Numbered from the stretch's first letter, positions 1 through 8,677 are shown. The stretch is 64,000 nt of DNA from JANSWY01 sp965267245 (GCA_965267245.1 OZ253939.1:2170001-2234000); one strand, 5' to 3'. Translations and numbers: made by a program. The notes: generated by a model not told the origin, from the letters alone.

Positions 1-492
1 TATTTAAGACACGTTCTTCATTCACTTGGAATTGCAAAAGTGATTTCCTTTCAGGACAATGCTCAAATTCTTGATGTAGGGACAGGAGGAGGTTTCCCAG
101 GAATCCCATTGGCCATACTTTTCCCAAATTCCCAATTTACACTTGTAGACTCCATAGGAAAAAAGATCAGAGTAGTACAGGAAGTCTCCAGTACCCTCGG
201 CCTAAGAAATGTATCAGCACATCACAAAAGAGCGGAAGAAATTGAAGAACAATTTGACTTTGTTGTAAGCCGGGCCGTGACTCGGATCGGACCATTTTAT
301 CAATGGGTCAAGAAAAAATTTAAGAAAGCTTCTAATCACTCTGTCAAGAATGGCATTTTTTATCTAAAGGGTGGTGACCTATCTGAAGAGCTACTGGAAT
401 CAAAATTAAGGTATAAACTATTCGACCTTACTGATTTCTACACTGAAGACTTCTTTGAGACAAAAAAGGTCTTATATATTCCTCACCAATAA
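1..492 (+). CDS. rsmG: 16S rRNA (guanine527-N7)-methyltransferase RsmG, 5'-truncated by window edge
   Basis: RsmG (GidB) methylates N7 of G527 in 16S rRNA using S-adenosylmethionine. The frame is open from base 1, where it already encodes YLRHVLHSLGIAK, so the true start lies outside the window and the GTG at 40 is internal. The SAM-binding motif LDVGTGGGFPGIPLAI is at about residues 24-39 of the visible part, followed by the acidic strand end FTLVDSIGKK and the FDFVVSRAV motif typical of the family. The stop lies 4 bases from the stop of the convergent glycosyltransferase. About a quarter of the protein is missing at the N-terminus. Identification is firm. Confidence 0.93.
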   Translation, partial: YLRHVLHSLGIAKVISFQDNAQILDVGTGGGFPGIPLAILFPNSQFTLVDSIGKKIRVVQEVSSTLGLRNVSAHHKRAEEIEEQFDFVVSRAVTRIGPFYQWVKKKFKKASNHSVKNGIFYLKGGDLSEELLESKLRYKLFDLTDFYTEDFFETKKVLYIPHQ

Positions 493-496
493 TTTG

Positions 497-1660
497 TCAC
501 GCATTTCTTCTAGCAGCTCTTTCCCATAGAACTGATTGCCGACCTCTTATAAAACGGAAGAACCCCTGAAAGACTGATACATTCATGAAAGTAAAATAGA
601 ATGGAACAAAAAGTATCTTAACTTTTATCTTTTGTCTCTGAAGAACATATCCAAGAAAGGCCGCTCCGTAGAACCCAACCTGTGCTAAAAATATCAACTG
701 ATAAAACAAGTTGTCCAGAGCCAAAAATGCATTAATTACAAATATGGCAGGTAATGCAAGTGGTGTCAATGTCCAACGAAGTACCCTATGAGAAATATAT
801 TGAAAGCTTAACCAACCAAATTTAAAAATATTAAGTAACGAACCAAGACGCACAATTGCCTGATGCCCTCCTGCAGCTATTCGAACCTTTCTTTTTGACT
901 CCTCCTTTACAGACTCTGATGAATGCTCCACTGCATATGCATCAGGTTCATAGGCAATTCTATATCCTTTTTTAGCGATCGAAAGAGACAAATAAAAGTC
1001 TTCAATCAAGGTGTCTGTATTTATGTGTTCGTAGAGTTCAGTTCGAATTGAAAAAAGCTCGCCAGCTGCACCTACAACTGAATACAACTTATAATCTAGA
1101 TTCTTAAGGAACGATTCATATTTCCAATAGATTCCTTCTCCCGCGCTGGAAGCCTCATCAGCTGATGCCATTTCAATACGTTTCTCCCCGGAAACACAGC
1201 CCACACTATCATCAGCGTAATGACGTACTATATTTCGAACGGACTCTTCATTGAGGCTTGTATTGGCATCAGAATAGATGACAATTGGAGTCCTCACTTC
1301 ACCCATAACTCTATTTACAGCATGAATTTTACCCATTCGTTCAGGTTGGTGGAAAACCGTCACATCAGAAAAACTTTTGGCTATTTTTGGAGTGTTGTCA
1401 TCACTACCATCCGTAACTACCCAAACATGATACTTATCCTTGGGGTAATTCAGAGCCAGGCTGTTATTAATTTTATCTCCGATGTAGTCTTCTTCATTGT
1501 AAGCAGCAATGATATGGGTAACCTCAGGAAGTTCCTCGGTGGAAAAAACTACTGGATCTATTTTGGAGCCTCGGAGTTTAACAAGAACATATAGTAAAAT
1601 TCCATACCCAACATAGGTATAGAATACAAGTCCAATTAACAACCAAAATGACAGCTCCAT
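497..1660 (-). CDS. Membrane-anchored family 2 glycosyltransferase
   Basis: A processive-type GT2 glycosyltransferase of 387 aa. An N-terminal membrane segment (about residues 3-25) precedes a GT-A catalytic domain with AAYNEEDYI (about 52-60), the VTDGSDDNT nucleotide-binding loop, the metal-binding YSDANT motif and an acceptor-side motif IEDFYLSLSIAKKGYR. Two or three hydrophobic segments close the protein (about 290-375). This layout resembles poly-N-acetylglucosamine or hyaluronan synthase-like enzymes, but the sugar cannot be named. It is the last gene of an operon with the HAD phosphatase (3-base gap) and UbiA, which suggests a role in assembling a lipid-linked or surface sugar. The ATG start follows directly on the HAD stop. 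Confidence 0.85.
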   Translation of the reverse strand: MELSFWLLIGLVFYTYVGYGILLYVLVKLRGSKIDPVVFSTEELPEVTHIIAAYNEEDYIGDKINNSLALNYPKDKYHVWVVTDGSDDNTPKIAKSFSDVTVFHQPERMGKIHAVNRVMGEVRTPIVIYSDANTSLNEESVRNIVRHYADDSVGCVSGEKRIEMASADEASSAGEGIYWKYESFLKNLDYKLYSVVGAAGELFSIRTELYEHINTDTLIEDFYLSLSIAKKGYRIAYEPDAYAVEHSSESVKEESKRKVRIAAGGHQAIVRLGSLLNIFKFGWLSFQYISHRVLRWTLTPLALPAIFVINAFLALDNLFYQLIFLAQVGFYGAAFLGYVLQRQKIKVKILFVPFYFTFMNVSVFQGFFRFIRGRQSVLWERAARRNA

Positions 1661-1663
1661 ATC

Positions 1664-2254
1664 TTATCTAAAAGGTTTAAAATGTGTTTCATGCGCAATG
1701 GAAAACATTGGTTTATCACCCTCCGAATCACCATATGCTATTACCTGATCAAAATTTTTAAGGTCCAAATAACCATTGATCCTATTCACTTTTTCAATCC
1801 CATTGCAATTTTGGCCATCAATTTTACCAGTTATTCTATCAGCTTTGAATTCAAGTTTTGTAGCAATCACCTCCAGGCCCATTTGAGATGCCCATGGTTT
1901 AATCCAGTATTCAGGTGACGCTGAGACAATTACTACCCGATCGCCTCTTCTTTTATAGCTTTGGATAATTTCAATTGCTTTATCTCTTACAATAGACTGT
2001 AACTTATCCGCATTAAAACTATCGCACTTTGCCAGAAAATAATCCTTTTGACAATCTCCAAAAAAGAGCGATAAAAACAGTTCCTTTCCCTTTTGTTTCT
2101 TCAGTACACCGACTTTCATTAGCACGAAAGAAGGTAAAAGCAAAAATATCAACATCCAATATTTAAATGAGGAAGATGTATATCTGGCAAAAGCAAATAA
2201 AGTGTCTTTTGTAGTTATGGTTCCATCAAAATCTATTAAGACCAGCTTTGCCAT
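1664..2254 (-). CDS. HAD-IB family phosphatase (PSPase-like)
   Basis: A 196-aa haloacid dehalogenase phosphatase of the phosphoserine-phosphatase-like IB subfamily. Motif I is DFDGT (nucleophile Asp8, acid/base Asp10). Motif II is in VIVSASPEYW, a lysine follows in the GIEKVNRI region, and motif III is GDSEGD. A hydrophobic helix pair near residues 28-50 sits in the cap region. Its start overlaps the stop of the upstream UbiA gene (ATGA), indicating translational coupling. HAD-IB phosphatases paired with this type of UbiA are candidates for removing the 5-phosphate of polyprenyl-phospho-5-phosphoribose. That substrate is inferred from context; the phosphatase fold is clear. Confidence 0.85.
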   Translation of the reverse strand: MAKLVLIDFDGTITTKDTLFAFARYTSSSFKYWMLIFLLLPSFVLMKVGVLKKQKGKELFLSLFFGDCQKDYFLAKCDSFNADKLQSIVRDKAIEIIQSYKRRGDRVVIVSASPEYWIKPWASQMGLEVIATKLEFKADRITGKIDGQNCNGIEKVNRINGYLDLKNFDQVIAYGDSEGDKPMFSIAHETHFKPFR

Positions 2255-3129
2255 CAGACATAAATTATTACAAAGAAGGAAATTGCCCAGGCTATTAAGG
2301 TAATAATAATGAACTTGTCTTTGTATAACACCTCAATAGGTGATCCAGTATTATGTTCTACAAGAGCGAGCTGGAGGTACCTCATAAGTCCTGCAATTAC
2401 AAATATCGTAGTAATGTAAATATTATCTGTTCCCCATTTTTCAACAATTTCTGGTGATACAGTATAAAGAATATATGCTACGATAATAATCCCACTTACC
2501 ATAGTGAGACAAGCATTTATAAACTCGTTATTATACCTCAAAGAAGCTTTTCTTACAACTTTTCTCTCTTCCTGTGGAATCATAAGATCATCACTTCTCT
2601 TCGCCAAAACAATAAATAGTGAAAGTAGGAAAATCATAATAGATAGCCAATGAGAAACAGGCACATCGGCAATTACACCACCCGCATGTATTCTTATAAG
2701 AAAACCAGAAGAGACAATCAGTAAATCAACTATGGAAACCGACTTCAGGCCCATAGAATACGCTATATTGATGATAAGGTATAACAAACTAAGTATAAGG
2801 AAGTCGAGTGATAGATATAATGCACCTCCTAATCCAACTATCCACGCCAAAATCATCAATATATAACCCGTTCCAGGAGATACCAAACCTGCAGCAAATG
2901 GCCGGTTCTTTTTAGTAGGATGAAGTCTGTCTGCCTCCACATCCCTAATATCATTTAATATGTATATCCCTGAAGCGACGAAAGAAAAACAAAAAAAGGC
3001 AATGACGAGATTGGGAAATTCTCCAGACTTGAATATTTCGCCAGCAAAAAAACTTGGGATAAATAGAAAGGAGTTCTTTATCCATTGTTTTACTCTAAAT
3101 ACCCTGCCGTAAATACCAAGTTTACTCAT
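2254..3129 (-). CDS. UbiA-family prenyltransferase, decaprenyl-phosphate phosphoribosyltransferase-like
   Basis: An integral membrane prenyltransferase of 291 aa with about eight or nine hydrophobic segments. The first aspartate-rich motif is NDIRDVEADRLHPTKKNRP (residues 59-77). The HPxKxxRP tail and the later motif AKRSDDL followed by a conserved Arg/Tyr stretch are the signature of the DPPR synthase branch (mycobacterial Rv3806c), which transfers phosphoribosyl from PRPP to a polyprenyl phosphate. They are not typical of the quinone or heme branches. It heads an operon with a HAD phosphatase and a GT2 and is divergent from the Wzc-like gene. Known family function: first step toward a lipid-linked ribose/arabinose donor. 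Use in this organism is inferred. Confidence 0.85.
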   Translation of the reverse strand: MSKLGIYGRVFRVKQWIKNSFLFIPSFFAGEIFKSGEFPNLVIAFFCFSFVASGIYILNDIRDVEADRLHPTKKNRPFAAGLVSPGTGYILMILAWIVGLGGALYLSLDFLILSLLYLIINIAYSMGLKSVSIVDLLIVSSGFLIRIHAGGVIADVPVSHWLSIMIFLLSLFIVLAKRSDDLMIPQEERKVVRKASLRYNNEFINACLTMVSGIIIVAYILYTVSPEIVEKWGTDNIYITTIFVIAGLMRYLQLALVEHNTGSPIEVLYKDKFIIITLIAWAISFFVIIYV

Positions 3130-3408
3130 AAGTATGTGTTAAGCGATACTTCGGCGAAGATATAATACACAAGTTGATAATACCATTGATAATCAAAATT
3201 ATAAGTGGATTGAGTTGATATTATCAATAGATGACTTAATTTCGTTCTACTGTCAAGGTTACGCACACATCATTATGATAAGTACAGCACACGTCAAAAT
3301 ATTCGGCAGAGAACAACTCAATTCTTGTATGCATGAAACTGTTATTCTGAGTGTTCTAACCTCACATTATTTTACCTTAAAACCATCACTCATTTTTAAT
3401 AGAAAATT
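3130..3408. promoter_or_regulatory. Divergent intergenic region with three copies of TTGATAAT
   Basis: The 279 bases between the divergent UbiA and Wzc-like genes must hold both promoters. The octamer TTGATAAT occurs exactly at 3174-3181 and 3186-3193, and again inverted at 3220-3227 (within TTGATATTATCAA). Three exact copies in 54 bases look like an operator for a dimeric regulator. The 67-codon open frame at 3215-3418 overlaps the Wzc start, resembles no family and is not called. Confidence 0.4.
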
Positions 3409-5604
3409 ATGGAATTAAATGAATTGATTAAGCTCCTTCTTAGGAGAAAGTATTATTTAATCATTATCCCATTTGTATCTGGAGTGATCGCATTCGCGCT
3501 TCGGTTTAGCACGGACAGGCTTTATGTATCAGAATCTCAAATCTCAACAGGTCTTACCATTAAAGATATTCCTGGAGAAGGAAATGCCTATAACCCCATC
3601 GAAATTGCTATAAGCTTCAGCAATCTCACTGAAAACATGACCTCTAAAACCGTCACATATCGGATGTCATATAATCTTCTCTTACATGATCTTACCACAC
3701 GCCCATTTAGAAATCCGAACTTTAGTCAGTTAGAGATTCAACCCCCTGTTGGTGATACTTTGGAAACTATTACCACACTGTTAAAAGAGGCCATACAATC
3801 CTTCACTTTGATCCCCAAATCTTCAGAAAATGGCACCTATCTGTATGATTTGATTGAAGCATATGAATATGATCAGAGGAGCTTGAAAGATGGACTCAGA
3901 GTATCAAGAGTAGGTAATACAGACTTTGTAAATATTGTTTTTATATCAGAAGTTCCTGCACTTTCAGCTTATGTGGTCAATACTTGGGCCGAAGAATTCA
4001 TTGACTATTACAACTATCAGAAAACAGGACGTTTAAATGAATCACTTGCCGTATTATCCCAATTGATTGATGATAAACAGAAAGCATTAGACGCCAAAGT
4101 TCAACAACTCAATAGATATAATCTTAGTGGCATAGTAGAATCCAATGATGAAACAAGCAGTAAGGTGGAGGTCTATGAAGGCCTTATTCGAGATGAGGAG
4201 AGTAATGTGAGAGCATTAAACCTTCGTCTTGCTAATATCAGAGAGCAAATCGCCCAAATCACCTCAAGTTCGAATAGCCCTAATAGAACAGAGATCATTA
4301 GTTTAAAATCCAGAATTGACCAGCTGAGTACACGTTTAATCAACGATTCTGACAACACAGGGCTCAGGGATTCCCTTGATAATCTTCGGGACAGGCTACA
4401 AGAACAAATGTATCGAACCACTGCATCATCCAATGACCGTGGAAAACTGGATGACCTCTTTGAGCAGGAGAATGAATTGGAGGTTTCCTATCAAATTGCT
4501 CTGGAAGATTTATCAAGCCTTAAAGAACAGTATCAAATTCAACGAGGAGACGCTAGAAATAAAGCTGCCAAAAAATCTATTGTAGAAAACTTACAGACAG
4601 AAGTTCAACAAGCCCGTGAAGATTTTATTTCGGCACAAAATAAATTTAGTCAGGCGAAATCTGAACTGCTAGTAGGTAGTAATTCTCTTAAGTTATCCTA
4701 CTATGGTGATGTACCAGAAAAGCCACAATCCAGAAAAACTATCATCTTCACAATTGTAGGATTGGTAGTGGGTTTTGTGATTACATTATTTATGGTGGTG
4801 GCAATTGAGTTTCTGGACACCAGACTAAAAAACCCGTCAAAATTCAAGCGGGAGACCAGGATTGACCCTACGGGTATAATTGGTTCCTTACATGGGTTTG
4901 ATGGGGATCTTGCAAAACTTATACATGGGGACCTCTCGAGTGCCGACCTGGACAGTGCTCGTATTTTTCTTCAAACTTTTAGAAAACTTAGGTTTAAGAT
5001 TCAAAGTTTGAAAGGCCATACTATACTATTCACATCATTACGAAGCAAATCAGGTAAGTCTTTTGTACTATCTGCACTGGCTCATTCTCTAAGCTTAATT
5101 GACAGAAAGATTCTGATTATTGATACCAATTTTAAGAATTCTGAAATTTCAGATGCATTCAAAGATGTTACAAAAAAATATGAAGAACCCGGATTAAACT
5201 TGCTCATCAAAAATCCGAGTATTGTGAAATCGGCACAAAATATCAATCGAAATATGTTGGTGGAAGCGGGTGTAATTAAACCCACCATGAACCAGAACAT
5301 AGATATCATTAGAAGTAAGAATATTCCAAGTTCACCTTCAGAAGTGCTATTCAGAATTAACATTGGGAAGATAATTGATTCGTTACTTCAGGAGTATGAT
5401 TTTATCATGTTGGAAGGAGCAAACTTGAATGAATACTCTGATTCAGAGGAACTAACAAATTTTGCAGAATACATAGTACCAGTATTCTCGGTGAATGATG
5501 AATTTCAATCAAAAGACAAAAAGTCTCTGGAATTTCTGTATCAGTTGAAAGACAGAATAAGTCTGACAATTCTTAACGAAGTGAAAGATGAAGATATTAG
5601 ATAA
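3409..5604 (+). CDS. Wzc-like polysaccharide co-polymerase with degenerate BY-kinase domain
   Basis: Chain-length determinant / BY-kinase family protein of 731 aa. The N-terminus has the Wzz layout: a first transmembrane segment at about residues 14-32, a long periplasmic region with coiled-coil stretches (about 220-420), and a second transmembrane segment at about 445-468 preceded by the proline-rich PEKPQSRK. The cytoplasmic half is a P-loop ATPase fold, but its motifs are poor. Walker A reads TSLRSKSGKS (Lys550), Walker A' reads ILIIDTNFK (Asp572, then Asn where the usual second Asp stands), and Walker B reads FIMLEGAN, with Glu669 replacing Asp and no PP. There is no C-terminal tyrosine cluster. 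It probably controls polymer length and export without autophosphorylation. The stop overlaps the start of a 39-codon gene. Confidence 0.85.
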   Translation: MELNELIKLLLRRKYYLIIIPFVSGVIAFALRFSTDRLYVSESQISTGLTIKDIPGEGNAYNPIEIAISFSNLTENMTSKTVTYRMSYNLLLHDLTTRPFRNPNFSQLEIQPPVGDTLETITTLLKEAIQSFTLIPKSSENGTYLYDLIEAYEYDQRSLKDGLRVSRVGNTDFVNIVFISEVPALSAYVVNTWAEEFIDYYNYQKTGRLNESLAVLSQLIDDKQKALDAKVQQLNRYNLSGIVESNDETSSKVEVYEGLIRDEESNVRALNLRLANIREQIAQITSSSNSPNRTEIISLKSRIDQLSTRLINDSDNTGLRDSLDNLRDRLQEQMYRTTASSNDRGKLDDLFEQENELEVSYQIALEDLSSLKEQYQIQRGDARNKAAKKSIVENLQTEVQQAREDFISAQNKFSQAKSELLVGSNSLKLSYYGDVPEKPQSRKTIIFTIVGLVVGFVITLFMVVAIEFLDTRLKNPSKFKRETRIDPTGIIGSLHGFDGDLAKLIHGDLSSADLDSARIFLQTFRKLRFKIQSLKGHTILFTSLRSKSGKSFVLSALAHSLSLIDRKILIIDTNFKNSEISDAFKDVTKKYEEPGLNLLIKNPSIVKSAQNINRNMLVEAGVIKPTMNQNIDIIRSKNIPSSPSEVLFRINIGKIIDSLLQEYDFIMLEGANLNEYSDSEELTNFAEYIVPVFSVNDEFQSKDKKSLEFLYQLKDRISLTILNEVKDEDIR

Positions 5605-5707
5605 AAAGGAAAAGAAAGATGTAATTCAAGACCTTATCCTTCTGGGTCTGAAAATTGGAGCTGGCATCATTGCCGTCTTTCTATGGTTAAAAATTCTTTT
5701 TCTATGA
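5588..5707 (+). CDS. Small single-pass membrane protein (39 aa)
   Basis: A 39-codon gene with a lysine-rich, charged N-terminus (MKILDKKEKKDVIQD) followed by one hydrophobic helix (about residues 16-38). Its ATG lies inside the last 17 bases of the Wzc-like gene. Its TGA overlaps an ATG (ATGA at 5704-5707) that is the natural start of the following polymerase. Coupling on both sides is the main evidence that it is translated. The predicted topology is N-terminus inside. It could be an accessory subunit of the Wzc/Wzy machinery. I recognise no family, and the function is unknown. Confidence 0.6.
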   Translation: MKILDKKEKKDVIQDLILLGLKIGAGIIAVFLWLKILFL

Positions 5708-7200
5708 GAATCCCTTCTCATCTATATTTCATTGATATTCTAAAAGACAACAAATTTGCCTTTGTAACTGTTGCTATGTGTTTTGTTGTCCTGGCCAATT
5801 TAATAGGACACATCAACATGAATTTTGCCATTTTCTTTGTGGCACTACTTATTGCAATCATCTCTATTGTCATCATATTTAAAAATCCTGTATATGCCAT
5901 TACGGTAAATTTATTTACTACCGTTTTACTGTTCTACCTTTTCTATCGGCTACTGGGTATAACATCGCTTCCCCTGGGGTTTGTACTGGAAGGACTAAAT
6001 TTCTTAGCTATTTTATCTTTACTCCTTTCCGGCAAGTTAAAAGGGGGAAAATCCTATGCTGGAACCCTAATTTTGATCTGGCTAGGATTATGTATCGTTG
6101 AGTTTTTCAATCCCTTTGCTGCATCCAGAGTTGCATGGTTTCAGGCCATTCGCCATGTATTAAATAATGTTCTACCGATTTTCATTATCTACTCACTTCT
6201 TGTGGATAACCCAAAGTCATTAAAGATAATTTTGAATGCCTGGTTGATATTAATTGGTCTTGCTGCAGTTTACACCCTTTATCAGGAATTTGCTGGTTTC
6301 CCTCCATGGGACTATGCCCATGTTACAAGAAATGAAATGTCCATATCTCTCAATTTTACATTTGGAAGATGGAGGAAATTTTCATTCTTTTCAAACCCAA
6401 CTGAGTGTGGTGTTGTGATGGCCATGAATGCAGTTATTTGCCTGGGTTTGGCTTTTCAAAAGAATTTAAAGCAGACATACAAAATCACATATCTAATAAT
6501 TTTTGTCCTTTCTGCTTGGGCAATGATGTATACAGGCACAAGGACAGCAACGGTAATTTTTGTTTTTGGTGCAGCTATTTATGTTCTGCTCAATAAAAGC
6601 CGGGAAGTACTTACTTATGCAGCAATTATAACCGTACTTTTAGTTGGGTATGTTACTGTGAAAGGTGGTGGCCAGGCAATGTATGTAATGACCACTGCTT
6701 TCAATCCTGATGAAGATCCATCCATGCAAGTAAGGATGAATAATCAGAGAATGTTACGGAGGTATCTAATGAGGTCTCCCATGGGATACGGTATGGGTAG
6801 CACGGGATATATAGGCATGAGATTCTCTGGCCATACATTCCTGGGATCATTCCCTCCAGATTCAGAACTCGTCAGATTAGTGGTAGAAGTAGGTATGGTA
6901 GGATTAGCGTTCTACTTATTTATGTTCTTTGTTTTTATTAGCAAATCCCTTGCATCATTAAAGCATCCTCCTGATGGAAATGAATTCATTCACAATTTCA
7001 AAATGATTGTAACAGCGGTTCTCTTCATGTTACTGCTTGGTCAATACCCTCAGGAGATTCTTAATATTGGTTCCATTAAAATCCTTCTGGCACTATGTAT
7101 TGCGTTTGTGAGCATACCAGAAGAATCAAGAAAAAAACTTCTTCCAATTACAGAGGAAGTAAAGAAAGAAGTCAAAAAACAAGAGACTATTAAAATCTAA
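5704..7200 (+). CDS. O-antigen ligase/polymerase family protein (Wzy-like)
   Basis: A polytopic membrane protein of about 498 aa with ten or more hydrophobic segments and a Wzy_C-type long periplasmic loop. The recognisable stretch runs from YTGTRTATVIF to SPMGYGMGSTGYIG and the acidic SFPPDSELVRLVVEVGMVG, as in O-antigen ligases and polymerases. An earlier ATG at 5683 would add seven residues. I chose 5704 because it overlaps the stop of the 39-aa gene as ATGA. It probably polymerises repeat units flipped by the Wzx-like protein encoded at 9843-11213. Ligase versus polymerase cannot be decided from sequence; the position after Wzc favours a polymerase. Confidence 0.83.
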   Translation: MRIPSHLYFIDILKDNKFAFVTVAMCFVVLANLIGHINMNFAIFFVALLIAIISIVIIFKNPVYAITVNLFTTVLLFYLFYRLLGITSLPLGFVLEGLNFLAILSLLLSGKLKGGKSYAGTLILIWLGLCIVEFFNPFAASRVAWFQAIRHVLNNVLPIFIIYSLLVDNPKSLKIILNAWLILIGLAAVYTLYQEFAGFPPWDYAHVTRNEMSISLNFTFGRWRKFSFFSNPTECGVVMAMNAVICLGLAFQKNLKQTYKITYLIIFVLSAWAMMYTGTRTATVIFVFGAAIYVLLNKSREVLTYAAIITVLLVGYVTVKGGGQAMYVMTTAFNPDEDPSMQVRMNNQRMLRRYLMRSPMGYGMGSTGYIGMRFSGHTFLGSFPPDSELVRLVVEVGMVGLAFYLFMFFVFISKSLASLKHPPDGNEFIHNFKMIVTAVLFMLLLGQYPQEILNIGSIKILLALCIAFVSIPEESRKKLLPITEEVKKEVKKQETIKI

Positions 7201-7205
7201 CGCAA

Positions 7206-7979
7206 TTATAAATTCTTGTTGGTGAAAATTAAATTCTCCCCCTGGTAATCAAAATCAAATGAGTACTTATTCACCGCATTGAATACAGATGTAGATGTAC
7301 CTTCTTTCATTCGATCATGTAATTCAACAATAAGGATTTTTGTAATGGGCAACCATCTCTCATAGTTATTGCTAAATAATTCTTTTTCAGCACCTTCAAT
7401 GTCTACCTTAAGTACATCAATTACTTCAAGGTTATGCTCATCGATCAAATCGTTGATTGTTATCGTATTTACTGTACCCAATACCTGACCAGTCTCATTA
7501 GCTCCTTCCTTCAAAGTAACCATCCCCCAATTTCCACTTCCATTATCGATCACCTCAAGAACACCCCCAGGTTCATTTGACAAAGCATTCTCATAACAAA
7601 CAATATCCTCATACTTTTCAAGATTTTCCGAGAGCAATGAGAAATTACTTTTCTCAGGTTCAATTGTAAGAATCTTAGCTTTTGGGTATCTGTTTTTGAA
7701 ATAAATTGATGCCAGACCTACATTCGCACCAGCGTCAATAATTAAGCTAGGTTCAAATCCAAAATCAATATCATAGTGTAAGTAGGTAAACACCTGATGA
7801 AAAGTGATTTTATCACTGGATGAAAGCCTTATTTTGATTGGGTGCTTTATATCAGGCAATTTGATATTTCCAGATTTGCTAAGTTTCAACTTGGTTAGAA
7901 TGAGTAAACCTCTAAAGAAACCATAGTTTCTAGACATATTGAGAAGTTTCTCTAAGATATCGTAAAGTGATCTTTTCAT
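7206..7979 (-). CDS. FkbM family methyltransferase
   Basis: A SAM-dependent methyltransferase of 257 aa. The FkbM-type motif I is IIDAGANVGLASIYF (about residues 81-95), followed by ILTIEPEKSNF (motif II acid) and the C-terminal IDVLKVDIEGAEKELF characteristic of FkbM O-methyltransferases. In polysaccharide loci these enzymes usually O-methylate a sugar hydroxyl. It directly abuts the TolC-like gene (its ATG follows that stop with no gap) and is the last gene of the 7206-12517 operon. The acceptor is unknown. Confidence 0.88.
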   Translation of the reverse strand: MKRSLYDILEKLLNMSRNYGFFRGLLILTKLKLSKSGNIKLPDIKHPIKIRLSSSDKITFHQVFTYLHYDIDFGFEPSLIIDAGANVGLASIYFKNRYPKAKILTIEPEKSNFSLLSENLEKYEDIVCYENALSNEPGGVLEVIDNGSGNWGMVTLKEGANETGQVLGTVNTITINDLIDEHNLEVIDVLKVDIEGAEKELFSNNYERWLPITKILIVELHDRMKEGTSTSVFNAVNKYSFDFDYQGENLIFTNKNL

Positions 7980-8675
7980 TTATTCAATTCCTAATGCTTC
8001 TAAATCATTATTGGCAATTATTTCTAATTCGGTCTTTGCCATCAAATAAAGGCTTTCTGCCTCCAAAACTGTAGCCATAGATGTATACAATTGGCGTCTT
8101 TTTGCATCATATTCTTCTAAAGCCACTCTCCCCTCAGTAAAATTCTGCTCAATTACCTTGAAATCTGCATTCAAATATTCGTGTAGTGTTTTCCGAATAT
8201 TTAAAATTTTCTTTTCTTTCAGGTACAACACATACTTTCTGGTTACTTCTTCTTTTAATTTTCTCTCAAGCTCCTCCTTCTCAGAATTTGCTTTAAGCTC
8301 TTCAAAAGCTATCTTCTTTCTTGATGTAACCTGCTCTCCAAATGCACTCAAGGGAAAATGCAAACCAACGTTATAACGGGGGAAAAAGATATTGTTATCC
8401 TCAGAACTTGAACCAAATTGTCTTATGCTCAGCTCATTCAGGTTACCTCCGATAGAAATGAATTTGAACCAGCTATTGGTGTGTCTCCTTTTTGCTAAAC
8501 TAATCTCCTGAATTGAGATATCTGCTCTATCCATTCTTGGGCTGTTATCAATTGCTGACCTTACTAAAATATCCAGGTGCTGCTGATTAAGTTCGATATC
8601 ACCTTCAATCTGACTATAAAGACTGCTATAACATAAAACAGTCATCATGGATACAACAAAAATCGCTTTTCTCAT
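7980..8675 (-). CDS. Short (half-length) TolC-like outer-membrane protein
   Basis: A secreted protein of 231 aa with a signal peptide (MRKAIFVVSMMTVLCYSSLYSQ) and the helical repeat pattern of the outer-membrane efflux protein family. An early region resembling SAIDNSPRMDRADISIQE is followed by beta-strand-like stretches (FKFISIGGNLNEL, YNVGLHFPLS) and two long charged helices (about 115-225). Normal TolC proteins have two such halves and about 430 residues; this has one. It sits inside a polysaccharide operon, 2 bases after a glycosyltransferase stop, and no Wza-type exporter is visible, so it may contribute to export. A free-standing half is also compatible with a structural periplasmic role. 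Confidence 0.7.
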   Translation of the reverse strand: MRKAIFVVSMMTVLCYSSLYSQIEGDIELNQQHLDILVRSAIDNSPRMDRADISIQEISLAKRRHTNSWFKFISIGGNLNELSIRQFGSSSEDNNIFFPRYNVGLHFPLSAFGEQVTSRKKIAFEELKANSEKEELERKLKEEVTRKYVLYLKEKKILNIRKTLHEYLNADFKVIEQNFTEGRVALEEYDAKRRQLYTSMATVLEAESLYLMAKTELEIIANNDLEALGIE

Positions 8676-8677
8676 GG

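Noticed and set aside
3215..3418. 67-codon open frame between UbiA and Wzc-like genes
   Set aside because: It overlaps the Wzc-like start, has no recognisable motif and unlikely composition, and covers a probable operator.
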